A stretch of 64,000 bases of DNA from Sphingobium sp. TCM1 (GTDB lineage Bacteria; Pseudomonadota; Alphaproteobacteria; Sphingomonadales; Sphingomonadaceae), in assembly GCF_001650725.1 (NCBI RefSeq), contig NZ_LXVX01000012.1:248001-312000 (forward strand), in the 5' to 3' direction. Shown here one piece after another: positions 55,017 through 63,357 of this stretch (the stretch's first letter is position 1; each line of letters opens with the position of its first letter). The notes beneath the pieces are model-generated. The model was not told where the DNA came from. It was given only the letters and a program-made list of their open reading frames with translations, and made no database searches. The translations under genes and the position numbers were made by a program.

Positions 55017-55925
55017 ATGGGTGCAGGCGCGACGATCACGGTCATTGGCGAGGCGATGCTGGAACTGAGCCGCGGGCAGGGGGACAGTTGGAACCTGCGT
55101 TATGGCGGCGACGTGATCAACACGGCCGTACACCTGGCCCGTTCCGGCGATACGGTTCGGCTAGCGAGCGCGCTGGGCGCTGACGCGATGAGCGCGGACT
55201 TGCGCGCGCAGTGGGAAGCCGAGGGCGTCGATACCGGGCTGGTGCTCGCCGCGGCCGATCGTCTTCCGGGTCTCTATGCCATCGAGACCGACGCGACCGG
55301 CGAGCGGACCTTCCATTACTGGCGCAGCGAAGCCGCCGCACGGCGTATGTTTGCGCTCCCCGACAGCGAGGCGATGGTGGAGGCGGCGGCCCAATCGGAT
55401 CTGCTCTACTTCTCGCTCATCACGCTGGCCATTCTGCCTGACGAAGGGCGTGAAGCGCTGCTGGCCCTGTGCGCGGCGGTCAAGGCGCGCGGCGGAAAGG
55501 TGGCCTTCGACGGCAATTATCGCGCGCGGCTCTGGCCCGACGCGACGACGGCTTGCCATTGGCGCGACCGGGCGATCGCGCTGGCCGACATCGGCCTGCC
55601 GACGCTGGCCGATGAGGTCGAGATGGGCGAGGTGGACGATGCACGCGATGCGGCGGCGCGCTGGGGCGCGGGAGAAGGGCGGGAGATCATCGTCAAGCTG
55701 GGCGGAGAGGGCTGCCTCGTCGGCGACCAATTGGTCGCACCGCCCCGCCGGATCGACGTGGTCGATTCGAGTGGCGCGGGCGACGCCTTCAATGCGGGCT
55801 ATCTCCACGCAAGGCTCGCGGGCGCGGCGCCTGTCGAAGCGGCGCTGGCGGGCCACCGGCTTGCGGGATGGAATATCGGCCGGCGCGGGGCCATTCCGGC
55901 CCGGGATGCTGACTCGCCCTATTAA
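55017..55925 (+). CDS. kdgK: PfkB-family sugar kinase, 2-keto-3-deoxygluconate kinase type
   Basis: 302 residues. The N-terminal GGDVINTAVHLARSG, substrate residues in FDGNYRARLW and the C-terminal anion-hole motif SSGAGDAFNAGYL mark KDG kinases of the PfkB family. It would phosphorylate 2-keto-3-deoxygluconate for entry into the Entner-Doudoroff pathway. GAGGGAAG precedes the ATG. It is the last core gene before tRNA-Gly and the island. Confidence 0.88.
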   Translation: MGAGATITVIGEAMLELSRGQGDSWNLRYGGDVINTAVHLARSGDTVRLASALGADAMSADLRAQWEAEGVDTGLVLAAADRLPGLYAIETDATGERTFHYWRSEAAARRMFALPDSEAMVEAAAQSDLLYFSLITLAILPDEGREALLALCAAVKARGGKVAFDGNYRARLWPDATTACHWRDRAIALADIGLPTLADEVEMGEVDDARDAAARWGAGEGREIIVKLGGEGCLVGDQLVAPPRRIDVVDSSGAGDAFNAGYLHARLAGAAPVEAALAGHRLAGWNIGRRGAIPARDADSPY

Positions 55926-55972
55926 GTTCCGTTGACAGCGCCCCATGGCTTGGGCCATGGACGCTGGGCTTC

Positions 55973-56046
55973 GCGGGTGTAGCTCAATGGTAGAGCAGCA
56001 GCTTCCCAAGCTGACGACGGGGGTTCGATTCCCCTCACCCGCTCCA
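55973..56046 (+). tRNA. tRNA-Gly (anticodon CCC), island integration target
   Basis: 74 nt including encoded CCA. GCGGGTG pairs with CACCCGC, the anticodon loop is TTCCCAA, and the T-arm loop is TTCGATT. A TTGACA box lies at 55932-55937. The last 18 bases are repeated at 61734-61751, so the tRNA 3' end is the attachment site of the adjacent island and was rebuilt on integration. Confidence 0.95.
56029..56046 (+). repeat. Left attachment site (attL core)
   Basis: TTCCCCTCACCCGCTCCA, the 3' end of tRNA-Gly including CCA. Confidence 0.9.
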
Positions 56047-56158
56047 ATCCCCTGTCCGCAGACGTTCGCATTCGTCTAGACAAACCCCAAAAATCCAAGG
56101 TATTTAGCGGCTATCAGGCCGCAAGCGTTCACCCGCGTTCGTGTTCAGCCACCAGCCG

Positions 56159-56236
56159 CTGGGGGTACGATTGGGGGGTATTTGCAAAATGGCCGAATCG
56201 ATACCCCCAGCGTTGGGGGTATCTTTGGGGGGAAAC
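56159..56236 (+). repeat. Left arm-type repeats of the island
   Basis: A cluster of GGGGGTA units: 56161-56167, 56174-56180, an inverted copy at about 56202, 56214-56220, and a degenerate copy at about 56226. They lie between the attL core and the integrase gene, the usual place for integrase arm sites, and may also regulate the integrase promoter. Confidence 0.6.
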
Positions 56237-56255
56237 CCCGGAAAGGCTGGCGAAT

Positions 56256-57488
56256 ATGGCTCTGACTGACATCACAATCCGCAATGCTAAGCCCGGCGCA
56301 AAGGCGATCAAGTTGGCGGACGGCGGCGGCATGTTCCTGCTGATCACCCCGGCAGGTGGCAAGCTATGGCGGTTGAAATATCGCGTCGATGGAAGCGAGA
56401 AGCTGCTGGCTATCGGAGCCTATCCCGAAATCGGGCTTGGGGAAGCGCGCAGGCGTCGGGAGGAAGCGCGAGAACTGATCGCCCTTGGCAAAGACCCGTC
56501 ACGCGAGAAGCAACGTGACAAGGTGCGGGCGCGCATACAGGCAGCGGACACGTTCAAGGCAATCTGCGATGAGTTTTGCGAAAAGCGCAGGCGCGACGGT
56601 ACAAAAGGCTGGGCACCCGCCACGGCAATTCGCAGCGAATATCTGCTATCACTGGTTTGCGGCTCCATCGGCAAGTTACCGATAGGCGAGATTGAACCCG
56701 CAGATGTGCTGGCGGCCATTCGGCGCATTGAAGGCAAAGGTAAGCTGGAAAGCGCGCGGCGCAGCCTACAACTGGCTGGCGCGGTATTTCGATATGCGGT
56801 GGCGACGGCGCGGCTGGCATCGGACCCTACCCGCGATTTGCGCGGCGCACTGACTGCCCCAACCGTAACCCATTATGGCGCGATCACAGACGCAAAGAAG
56901 GTTGGCCAATTATTGCGGGCAATAGATGACTATGAGGGCAGCGGCATAACCAAGCTGGCCTTGCAGATTGCGCCCCATGTTTTCGTCCGCCCCGGCGAAC
57001 TGCGCCATGCCGAATGGAGCGAGTTTGATCTGGACGGCGCACTCTGGATCATTCCGGCGGGCAAGATGAAAATGCGCAAGGCGCACCACGTTCCGCTTTC
57101 ACGCCAAGCCATCGCCCTGTTCCGCGAAGTGCAAGGCGTTACCGGCCCTTCGGGTTATGTGTTCCCTTCCATCCGGTCCCGCGCGCGCCCGATGAGCGAA
57201 AACACTATCAATGCCAGTTTGCGGCGATTGGGATATGCCAGCGATGAAATGACGGGGCATGGGTTTCGCGCCATGGCTTCAACGCTACTTAATGAAAGCG
57301 GCAAGTGGCATCCAGACGCCATCGAACGTGCGCTGGCCCATGGAGACAGCGACAAGGTGCGCGCGGCCTATCATCGGGGGGCGCACTGGAACGAGCGCGT
57401 GGACATGGCGCAATGGTGGTCGGACTATCTCGACCAGCTACGGAAAGGGGCGGACATTGTGGCCTTCCCTAACCGTGAAGCCGTTTGA
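56256..57488 (+). CDS. int: Tyrosine integrase (DUF4102 / P4 type)
   Basis: 410 residues, complete. The N-terminal DUF4102 arm-binding domain (DGGGMFLLITPAGGKLWRLK, IGAYPEIGLGEARR) is followed by a core-binding domain and the catalytic domain: Arg in RPGELRHAEW near residue 250, HxxR in GHGFRAMA, a later His, and Tyr in AAYHR near 372. It integrates and excises the island at tRNA-Gly. GGAAAGG precedes the ATG. It is related to the truncated integrase by tRNA-Glu but clearly a separate lineage. Confidence 0.94.
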   Translation: MALTDITIRNAKPGAKAIKLADGGGMFLLITPAGGKLWRLKYRVDGSEKLLAIGAYPEIGLGEARRRREEARELIALGKDPSREKQRDKVRARIQAADTFKAICDEFCEKRRRDGTKGWAPATAIRSEYLLSLVCGSIGKLPIGEIEPADVLAAIRRIEGKGKLESARRSLQLAGAVFRYAVATARLASDPTRDLRGALTAPTVTHYGAITDAKKVGQLLRAIDDYEGSGITKLALQIAPHVFVRPGELRHAEWSEFDLDGALWIIPAGKMKMRKAHHVPLSRQAIALFREVQGVTGPSGYVFPSIRSRARPMSENTINASLRRLGYASDEMTGHGFRAMASTLLNESGKWHPDAIERALAHGDSDKVRAAYHRGAHWNERVDMAQWWSDYLDQLRKGADIVAFPNREAV

Positions 57489-57555
57489 TCCGCTTGGCGA
57501 TGCGGACGACTGGCGTTAAGCCCCCCAATCGAATGTGTGAGGGGCAACAGCGTAA

Positions 57556-60396
57556 ATGGATATTCAAGGCTATCTGAGTGAAATACGCGCGCTTTACGGC
57601 AGCGGCCAGACAACCGAACATAGTTTTCGCCCCGCCCTAGCCAAGCTGTTTGCTTCCATCGACGTCGCACTCACTGTCATCAATGAGCCAAAGCACCTCA
57701 CCGATGTTGGCGCGCCTGATTTCGTGTTCAACCGGGCTGCCGTGGCCATCGGCTGGTGCGAGGCCAAGGATATTGGCAAGGACGTGCGAAAATTCGCCGC
57801 CACCGATTACAGCAAAGCCCAGAAAGAGCGCTACAAAAAGGGGCTGCCCAACCTGATCTACACCAACGGGCTGGACTTTGAATTCATCCGCGATGGCGAG
57901 GCGGTGGATTTCATCAGCATCGCCGATGCCGCCCCGACGCTGCCCGCGCACCCCGCCAATTTCACCGCGCTGGAAAACCGACTGCGCGACTTCGCGCATG
58001 TTACCCCGCTTAGCGTCACCTCATCGGCAAAGCTGGCCGCGATGATGGCGGGCAAGGCAGCAATCATAAAGGACATAATGGGCCGCGCCCTCGTGGCGGA
58101 TATGAAGGCCCAGGATTCCACCGGCACGGCAACCGACCTGATCGGCCAGTATGAGGCCTTCAAGGCCAGCCTGATCCACGACATCACCGTTGAGGAATTT
58201 GCCGACATCTATGCCGAAACCATCGCTTATGGCCTGTTCGCCGCGCGCCTGCATGATGAGACGCCCGACAGCTTCACCCGTGCCGAGGCGCTGGACCTGT
58301 TGCCCAAGACTAACCCGTTCCTGCGCGAACTGTTCATCTACATCGCAGGCCCCAATCTGGACGAACGCCTGCGCCGCGTGATCGATGAGCTTTGTAATGT
58401 GTTCTGCGCCACCGACATGGACAAGGTGCTGCGCAATTTCGGCAAGATCACGGCACGGCAAGACCCCTTCCTTCATTTTTATGAGGATTTTCTGGCCGAA
58501 TATAACCCCGCCAAGCGCAAGGCGCGCGGTGTGTGGTATACGCCCGAACCCGTAGTGAATTTCATCGTGCGCGCGGTGGACGAGGTGCTGAAAACCGAAT
58601 TTGGCCTGCCAGACGGCTTGGCCGACACCTCCAAAATCACCATCGATTGGGACACCGGCCAGAACGATCCCAAGACCGGCAAGCCCGCGTATATCAAGAA
58701 GGAAGTCCACCGCGTCCAGATTCTGGACCCCGCCACCGGCACCGGCACTTTTCTGGCCGAAGTGGTAAAGCTGGTTTCCGAACGGATCAAGGGCGTCGCA
58801 CCGGGGCAGCTATCGGCCTATATCGAGCGTGACCTAATCCCGCGCCTGCATGGATTCGAGCTGCTGATGGCCAGCTATGCCATGTGCCACATGAAGCTGG
58901 ACATGATCCTGACCCGGCTGGGCTACAAGCCATCAGCCAAGCCGCCGCGCCTTGGGGTTTACCTCACCAACAGCCTTGAGGAAGGCGAGCGGGTGGAACA
59001 GACCCTGTTCGGCCTGTCCCGCGCCATTGCCAACGAGGCGAAAGCCGCAAGCGACATCAAGCGCCAGACCCCCATCATGTGCGTGATCGGCAACCCGCCC
59101 TATTCGGGCATCAGCCAGAACAACGGCAAATGGATCGCCGACAAGATCGAGGATTACAAATATGTCGATGGCGTTCACTTCGGCGAGCGCAAGCACTGGT
59201 TACAAGATGATTATGTGAAGTTCCTGCGTCTTGCCGAACACATGATTGAACAGAACGGTGAAGGTGTGCTGGGGTTCATCACTAACCACGGCTATCTTGA
59301 TAACCCCACCTTTCGCGGGATGCGCTGGCATCTGATGCAGACCTTTGATCGCATCCATGTGCTGGACCTGCACGGCAATTCCAACAAAAAGGAAGTCTGC
59401 CCCGACGGCTCGCCAGACAAAAATGTGTTCGACATCATGCAGGGCGTGGCGATCATCATTGCCGTGAAACACCGGCGCAATGGCAAGGCACCCAAGCCGC
59501 TGGCAGAGGTGCGCCACGGCGAACTATGGGGCACCCGCGATGGCAAATACGCCCGGCTTTGGGATGGCACTACCGCCAGCCTTGCCGCCACTGCTCTGCC
59601 TCACAAGGCCCCGCACCACCCTTTCGTGTTGCGTGATTATGATGTGGAGGCCGCATACGCCAAGGGCTTCTCGGTGGCGGAACTGATGCCTGCTAATGTC
59701 ACCGGGATTGTCACTATGGGCGACGGTTTCATCATTGCTGACACCCCTGCCCAACTGAAGGCGAACATTGACTACCTGCTCAATTCCGGATGCAGCGCCG
59801 CCGAATTGAAAGTACGTTATGGGCTGGGCAAAAATTACGCCGATTGGGCAGTGAATGGACGATCAAAACTGACCTTGGATGAGGCCCTGATCGTCCCAAT
59901 TTCCTACCGGCCATTCGACTCGCGCTGGACGTATTTCGACAACCGCCTGCTCTGGAGATGGCGTGAAAGTGTGATGCGGCACCTCACAAAGTCTAGCAAT
60001 TTTAACCTCATGATGACGCGCCAAACAAAGGACGAAATTGGCGCACTGGTCGGCGATAGCATCGCGGCCCACAAGGCATTTAGCGCGTACGACATCACCT
60101 ATAACATGCCTCTCTACCTCTATCCCGAGGAAGGCACGCTAGATCAGACCATCCGCGTCAATTTCGACCTCAAGCTATTCGCCCAAATCCGCAAGGCGGC
60201 TGGACTGACCGGGACGCCAGCCGTGCCCGATGGCACCGATGCCTTCCGCGAGGCCACAGCCGAGGCCCGCCCCGATGAGGTCAAGGTGTTCGATTACATC
60301 TATGGCGTGCTGCACAGTCCAGCCTACCGCGCCACCTATGTCGAGTTCCTGAAAATCGACTTTATAGGAGCGCACCGCCTCTTCCCTGAATTGTGA
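57556..60396 (+). CDS. Single-chain restriction-modification enzyme (type IIG / ISP-like without helicase)
   Basis: 946 residues. An N-terminal PD-(D/E)xK nuclease site is visible as P54-D55 and E69-A70-K71. A helical coupler leads to the gamma-class adenine methylase, starting RKARGVWYTPEPVVNFIVR, with SAM motif DPATGTGTF near residue 391 and catalytic NPPY at 513-516. The C-terminal third (from about 700) resembles the LlaBIII/ISP-type specificity domain. Type ISP enzymes have a helicase between nuclease and methylase; it is absent here, so this is a shorter IIG-like form. It would both methylate and cut DNA, protecting the cell from phage. Confidence 0.88.
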   Translation: MDIQGYLSEIRALYGSGQTTEHSFRPALAKLFASIDVALTVINEPKHLTDVGAPDFVFNRAAVAIGWCEAKDIGKDVRKFAATDYSKAQKERYKKGLPNLIYTNGLDFEFIRDGEAVDFISIADAAPTLPAHPANFTALENRLRDFAHVTPLSVTSSAKLAAMMAGKAAIIKDIMGRALVADMKAQDSTGTATDLIGQYEAFKASLIHDITVEEFADIYAETIAYGLFAARLHDETPDSFTRAEALDLLPKTNPFLRELFIYIAGPNLDERLRRVIDELCNVFCATDMDKVLRNFGKITARQDPFLHFYEDFLAEYNPAKRKARGVWYTPEPVVNFIVRAVDEVLKTEFGLPDGLADTSKITIDWDTGQNDPKTGKPAYIKKEVHRVQILDPATGTGTFLAEVVKLVSERIKGVAPGQLSAYIERDLIPRLHGFELLMASYAMCHMKLDMILTRLGYKPSAKPPRLGVYLTNSLEEGERVEQTLFGLSRAIANEAKAASDIKRQTPIMCVIGNPPYSGISQNNGKWIADKIEDYKYVDGVHFGERKHWLQDDYVKFLRLAEHMIEQNGEGVLGFITNHGYLDNPTFRGMRWHLMQTFDRIHVLDLHGNSNKKEVCPDGSPDKNVFDIMQGVAIIIAVKHRRNGKAPKPLAEVRHGELWGTRDGKYARLWDGTTASLAATALPHKAPHHPFVLRDYDVEAAYAKGFSVAELMPANVTGIVTMGDGFIIADTPAQLKANIDYLLNSGCSAAELKVRYGLGKNYADWAVNGRSKLTLDEALIVPISYRPFDSRWTYFDNRLLWRWRESVMRHLTKSSNFNLMMTRQTKDEIGALVGDSIAAHKAFSAYDITYNMPLYLYPEEGTLDQTIRVNFDLKLFAQIRKAAGLTGTPAVPDGTDAFREATAEARPDEVKVFDYIYGVLHSPAYRATYVEFLKIDFIGAHRLFPEL

Positions 60397-60417
60397 CAAT
60401 CGAAAGGACCGATAGCC

Positions 60418-61542
60418 ATGGCAAAACACAATGCCGCAAACGCCCGAATCAAGCGGGAATACTTCACCTACCTGAAGGAAGCGAAGCGCCGGGATGAAGC
60501 ATCGATCGATGCCGTTGCCAAGGCGCTGGCGCGCTTTGAAGAGGCGAACGCGCGCAAGGACTTCAAGACATTTCACCGGGCGCAGGCGGTAGCCTTCAAG
60601 CACAAGCTGGACAAGCAACCGGCGGTCCGCACCGGCAAGCCGCTGAGCCGGGCAACGGTCAATTCCACCCTGTCCGCCTTGCGCGCGTTCTTTGTCTGGC
60701 TGGCGGGGCAACCCGGTTACAAATCCCGCCTGTCCTATGCCGATGCCGACTATTTCAACCTGGCCGAAAAGGACGTGCGGATTGCCAAGGCGGTGCGGCA
60801 CAAGGCATTTCCCACGCTGGAGCAGGTCCACCATGTCATAGCCGCCATACCAGCGGGGTCCGCGATTGAATTGCGCAACCGGGCGCTGGTGGCCTTCGCG
60901 CTGTTGACTGGCGCGCGCGACGGGGCGCTGGCATCGTTCCGGCTCAAGCACGTTGATCTGGTGCAGGGCTGTGTCAATCAGGATGCCCGCGACGTTAAAA
61001 CCAAGGCCAGCAAAACGTTTTCAACGTGGTTTTTCCCAGTTGGCGGCGACGCGCTCAAGATTGTGCAAGACTGGTGCTACTATCTGCGCACCGTCTTGCT
61101 CTGGGGCGATGACGACCCGCTGTTTCCACCGACGCAAATCGGACTTGGCGAAAATGGGGGTTTTGCGCCGGTAGGGCTTCGCCGGGGCGAATGCTGGCAA
61201 GGGGCCGGACCGATCCGCGACATTTTCCGAAAGGCATTCGAGGCGGCTGGACTGCCCTATTTCAACCCCCATTCGTTCCGCGATACGCTCGTGCAGCACG
61301 GGGAGCGGGTTTGCACGACGATCGAAGCGTTCAAGGCGTGGTCGCAGAATCTAGGGCATGAACGGGTGATGACGACGCTTACCAGCTACGGCACCGTTGC
61401 CCCGCACCGACAGGCAGAATTAATCCGGGGCATGGGGGCAGGAATCGGCGCGGCTGGCAAAGTGGCCGCGAGCATAGACCCGTCCATGGTCGCACAAGTC
61501 ATGGCAGCCATGCAGACGCTGACAGGTGACGGGCTTGGGTGA
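60418..61542 (+). CDS. Second tyrosine recombinase of the island
   Basis: 374 residues: an N-terminal SAM-like core-binding domain (AVAKALARFEEANARKDF, LSALRAFFVWLAG) and a catalytic domain. Arg is in LTGARDGAL near 166, HxxR in NPHSFRDTL near 284, His in NLGHERVMTTL, and Tyr in SYGTV near 323, so the active site is complete. It lacks DUF4102 and is not like the first integrase. It starts 21 bp after the restriction enzyme stop and is probably co-transcribed. Its role is unknown: it could assist excision or act on other sites. Confidence 0.88.
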   Translation: MAKHNAANARIKREYFTYLKEAKRRDEASIDAVAKALARFEEANARKDFKTFHRAQAVAFKHKLDKQPAVRTGKPLSRATVNSTLSALRAFFVWLAGQPGYKSRLSYADADYFNLAEKDVRIAKAVRHKAFPTLEQVHHVIAAIPAGSAIELRNRALVAFALLTGARDGALASFRLKHVDLVQGCVNQDARDVKTKASKTFSTWFFPVGGDALKIVQDWCYYLRTVLLWGDDDPLFPPTQIGLGENGGFAPVGLRRGECWQGAGPIRDIFRKAFEAAGLPYFNPHSFRDTLVQHGERVCTTIEAFKAWSQNLGHERVMTTLTSYGTVAPHRQAELIRGMGAGIGAAGKVAASIDPSMVAQVMAAMQTLTGDGLG

Positions 61543-61652
61543 TCAATTGGGTCCATTCCCGAATCAGACCGTCGAGCCTGCGCTTCTGTGCGGCTTGGAA
61601 TTGGCAGTTCGGCTGCGCTCTGACCGCCACCATTCACCTCTAGCCAGCGCGT

Positions 61653-61673
61653 CTGGGGGTATGATTGGGGGTA
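61653..61673 (+). repeat. Right arm-type repeat of the island
   Basis: CTGGGGGTATGATTGGGGG and then TA, the direct counterpart of the left arm at 56159-56180 with one substitution and one base fewer. The rest of 61543-61733 shows no gene. Confidence 0.65.
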
Positions 61674-61733
61674 CTTTGAAAAATAAAGGCCGAAGAAATG
61701 GCTAAATACCGACATTAACTGGACATTTCGCGG

Positions 61734-61751
61734 TTCCCCTCACCCGCTCCA
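61734..61751 (+). repeat. Right attachment site (attR core)
   Basis: Exact second copy of the 18-bp core. Here it is not followed or preceded by tRNA sequence, so it marks the island end. Confidence 0.9.
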
Positions 61752-61815
61752 CAGGCCGAAATCACCCATCTTCCTGCTCGACCGCGCGCATGGGTGCAGG
61801 TAGGGCTGGCCTTGC

Positions 61816-62538
61816 CTAATAGCGCTCGCCACCGCACAGGATGCGCCCTGTGCCGCGATTGTCGACGGTGCAGGCGGGCTTGCCGCCGACCGTCACATCG
61901 CCCGATCCGGTCGCCACGATTTTCGCTGTCACCTCCGTCGTCAGGATGACGCTGCCGGGGCCATCATTGCTGATGCTGGCCTGTCGGACGCGCAGTGGTT
62001 CCGCAGCGACCGCTCCGGGGCCGTTGACGCGAATATTCGCCACGCCGGCCCGGCCCGTCAGAGTCGCGCGTCCGCCACCCGCCAGCATCAGGTCGATCCG
62101 GTCGAGCTGAACATCCCCCACTCTCACATCGCCATTGCCGCCGAGGATGATCTGTCCCGCCAGCCCCTTCATCCGGTTGACGGCAATGGAGCCGCCTCCG
62201 GTCAGCACCACGCGCTCGATCATGCCCGTCGACAGCCGCAACGTGGCTGCGCCACCGCTTTTCTCACCGGGACGGGGACGGTCCATGGTCACCGTGAGCA
62301 GTCGTCCCGACACGTCGACTTTCAGCCGGTCGAGCGCACCTTGATCGCCTTCCGCCCGCGCCGACGCGCCGGTCCCGGTAGTGAGCACTACGATGACGGG
62401 CGCGTCCACGCGGATCGCGTCGAAACTCGTGATGGTGAAACCCCGCGTCGCCGCGCCCGCAGGAGCGGCGATCGCCAGGCTCGCCGTAATCAGGGTATGC
62501 AGCGCGCTTCGCCCGGTCCCACGCCGTTGGTCGTGCAT
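61816..62538 (-). CDS. DUF2807 (head GIN domain) exported protein
   Basis: 240 residues with a signal peptide ending near APAGAA. Right-handed beta-helix-like repeats follow (VVLTGGGSIAVNRM, IDLMLAGGGRATLTG, NDGPGSVILT), the pattern of DUF2807. It ends with a two-Cys segment (PACTVDNRGTGRILCGG). It overlaps the preceding paralogue by 49 bp. The function of this envelope family is unknown. Confidence 0.85.
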   Translation of the reverse strand: MHDQRRGTGRSALHTLITASLAIAAPAGAATRGFTITSFDAIRVDAPVIVVLTTGTGASARAEGDQGALDRLKVDVSGRLLTVTMDRPRPGEKSGGAATLRLSTGMIERVVLTGGGSIAVNRMKGLAGQIILGGNGDVRVGDVQLDRIDLMLAGGGRATLTGRAGVANIRVNGPGAVAAEPLRVRQASISNDGPGSVILTTEVTAKIVATGSGDVTVGGKPACTVDNRGTGRILCGGERY

Positions 62539-63239
62539 TGCGCCTTGCCTTTCACCGTCACGTCGCCTGGTCCCATGATGCTGATAGCAACCTTCCCGTC
62601 GGAGGCAAAGTCGATGTCGCCCGCGCCCAGTATCGAAACGTCGGCGCTGCCGACCTTCAGCGCTTCGCCGTCAATGTCGCCGGCGCCGGTGATCGACAGC
62701 TTCGCCGTGTCCGCCGTGCCGGAGATTTTCACCGATCCCGCGCCGGTGATATCGGCCGACAGCGACTTGAGCCTCACCATGCCGATGCGGAAGTCACCGG
62801 CGCCGGTCAGCGACAGGTCCAGCCTTTCGCCCTCCGCCTTGTCTAGGTCGAAATCGCCTGCCCCGGTCAGGTCGGCGGCCCGGATGGCAGGCATGGTGAT
62901 GCGGATTGTCGCGCCCTTGTCGCCATTCCTGCGCCCCCAGTTCCAGTCACCCTTGGATTTGCGACCGATCACCAGCTTGTCGTCCTTGACGCTGATGGCG
63001 AGGTCCGCCACCGACTTGGGATCGCCCTCCGCCTTGATCGAGAAATCGGGCGCGATGGTCACGGCGACATTGTCGGGACCGGTCGCTTCGATGGCGGTGA
63101 AGTCCTTGAGGGCGGACCAGTCCTGCGCGGTGCGCGCGACATCCTCGGCGGAGGGTGACTTTTCGGTGCGCGAGCAGGCGCTGGTCGACAGGCTCAGTCC
63201 GGCAATGACAAGCGCGAAAAGCGGAAGGGGGAGCGGCAT
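62490..63239 (-). CDS. DUF2807 protein, probable lipoprotein
   Basis: 249 residues. The N-terminus MPLPLPLFALVIAGLSL with Cys in STSAC suggests lipid attachment, although the lipobox is weak. Repeats of the form TGAGDF/DL appear at least five times (LTGAGDFDL, LTGAGDFRI, ITGAGSVKI, ITGAGDIDG, LGAGDIDF), each one turn of a beta-helix. It ends with the same two-Cys TTNGVGPGEARC segment as its neighbour, showing a tandem duplication. Confidence 0.87.
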   Translation of the reverse strand: MPLPLPLFALVIAGLSLSTSACSRTEKSPSAEDVARTAQDWSALKDFTAIEATGPDNVAVTIAPDFSIKAEGDPKSVADLAISVKDDKLVIGRKSKGDWNWGRRNGDKGATIRITMPAIRAADLTGAGDFDLDKAEGERLDLSLTGAGDFRIGMVRLKSLSADITGAGSVKISGTADTAKLSITGAGDIDGEALKVGSADVSILGAGDIDFASDGKVAISIMGPGDVTVKGKAQCTTNGVGPGEARCIP

Positions 63240-63357
63240 CGTTATCTCCTAAGTGTGTTGTCGCAACAATACACATTGGCAGTGGTGGTTCCAAGCCCCT
63301 TGTTCGTCGGACTTTTCCGGCCAAGATAGTCTACCGAACACGCGGAGTCCCAAACCC

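Larger units (their letters stand above)
56029..61751 (+). mobile_element. Restriction-modification island integrated in tRNA-Gly
   Basis: 5.7-kb element bounded by the direct repeat TTCCCCTCACCCGCTCCA, whose left copy is the tRNA 3' end. It carries an integrase, a restriction-modification enzyme and a second tyrosine recombinase, all on the plus strand. Near each end a direct repeat beginning CTGGGGGTA and ending GGGGGTA is found (56159-56180 and 61653-61673), as expected for integrase arm sites. All parts of an excisable element are present. Confidence 0.9.
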
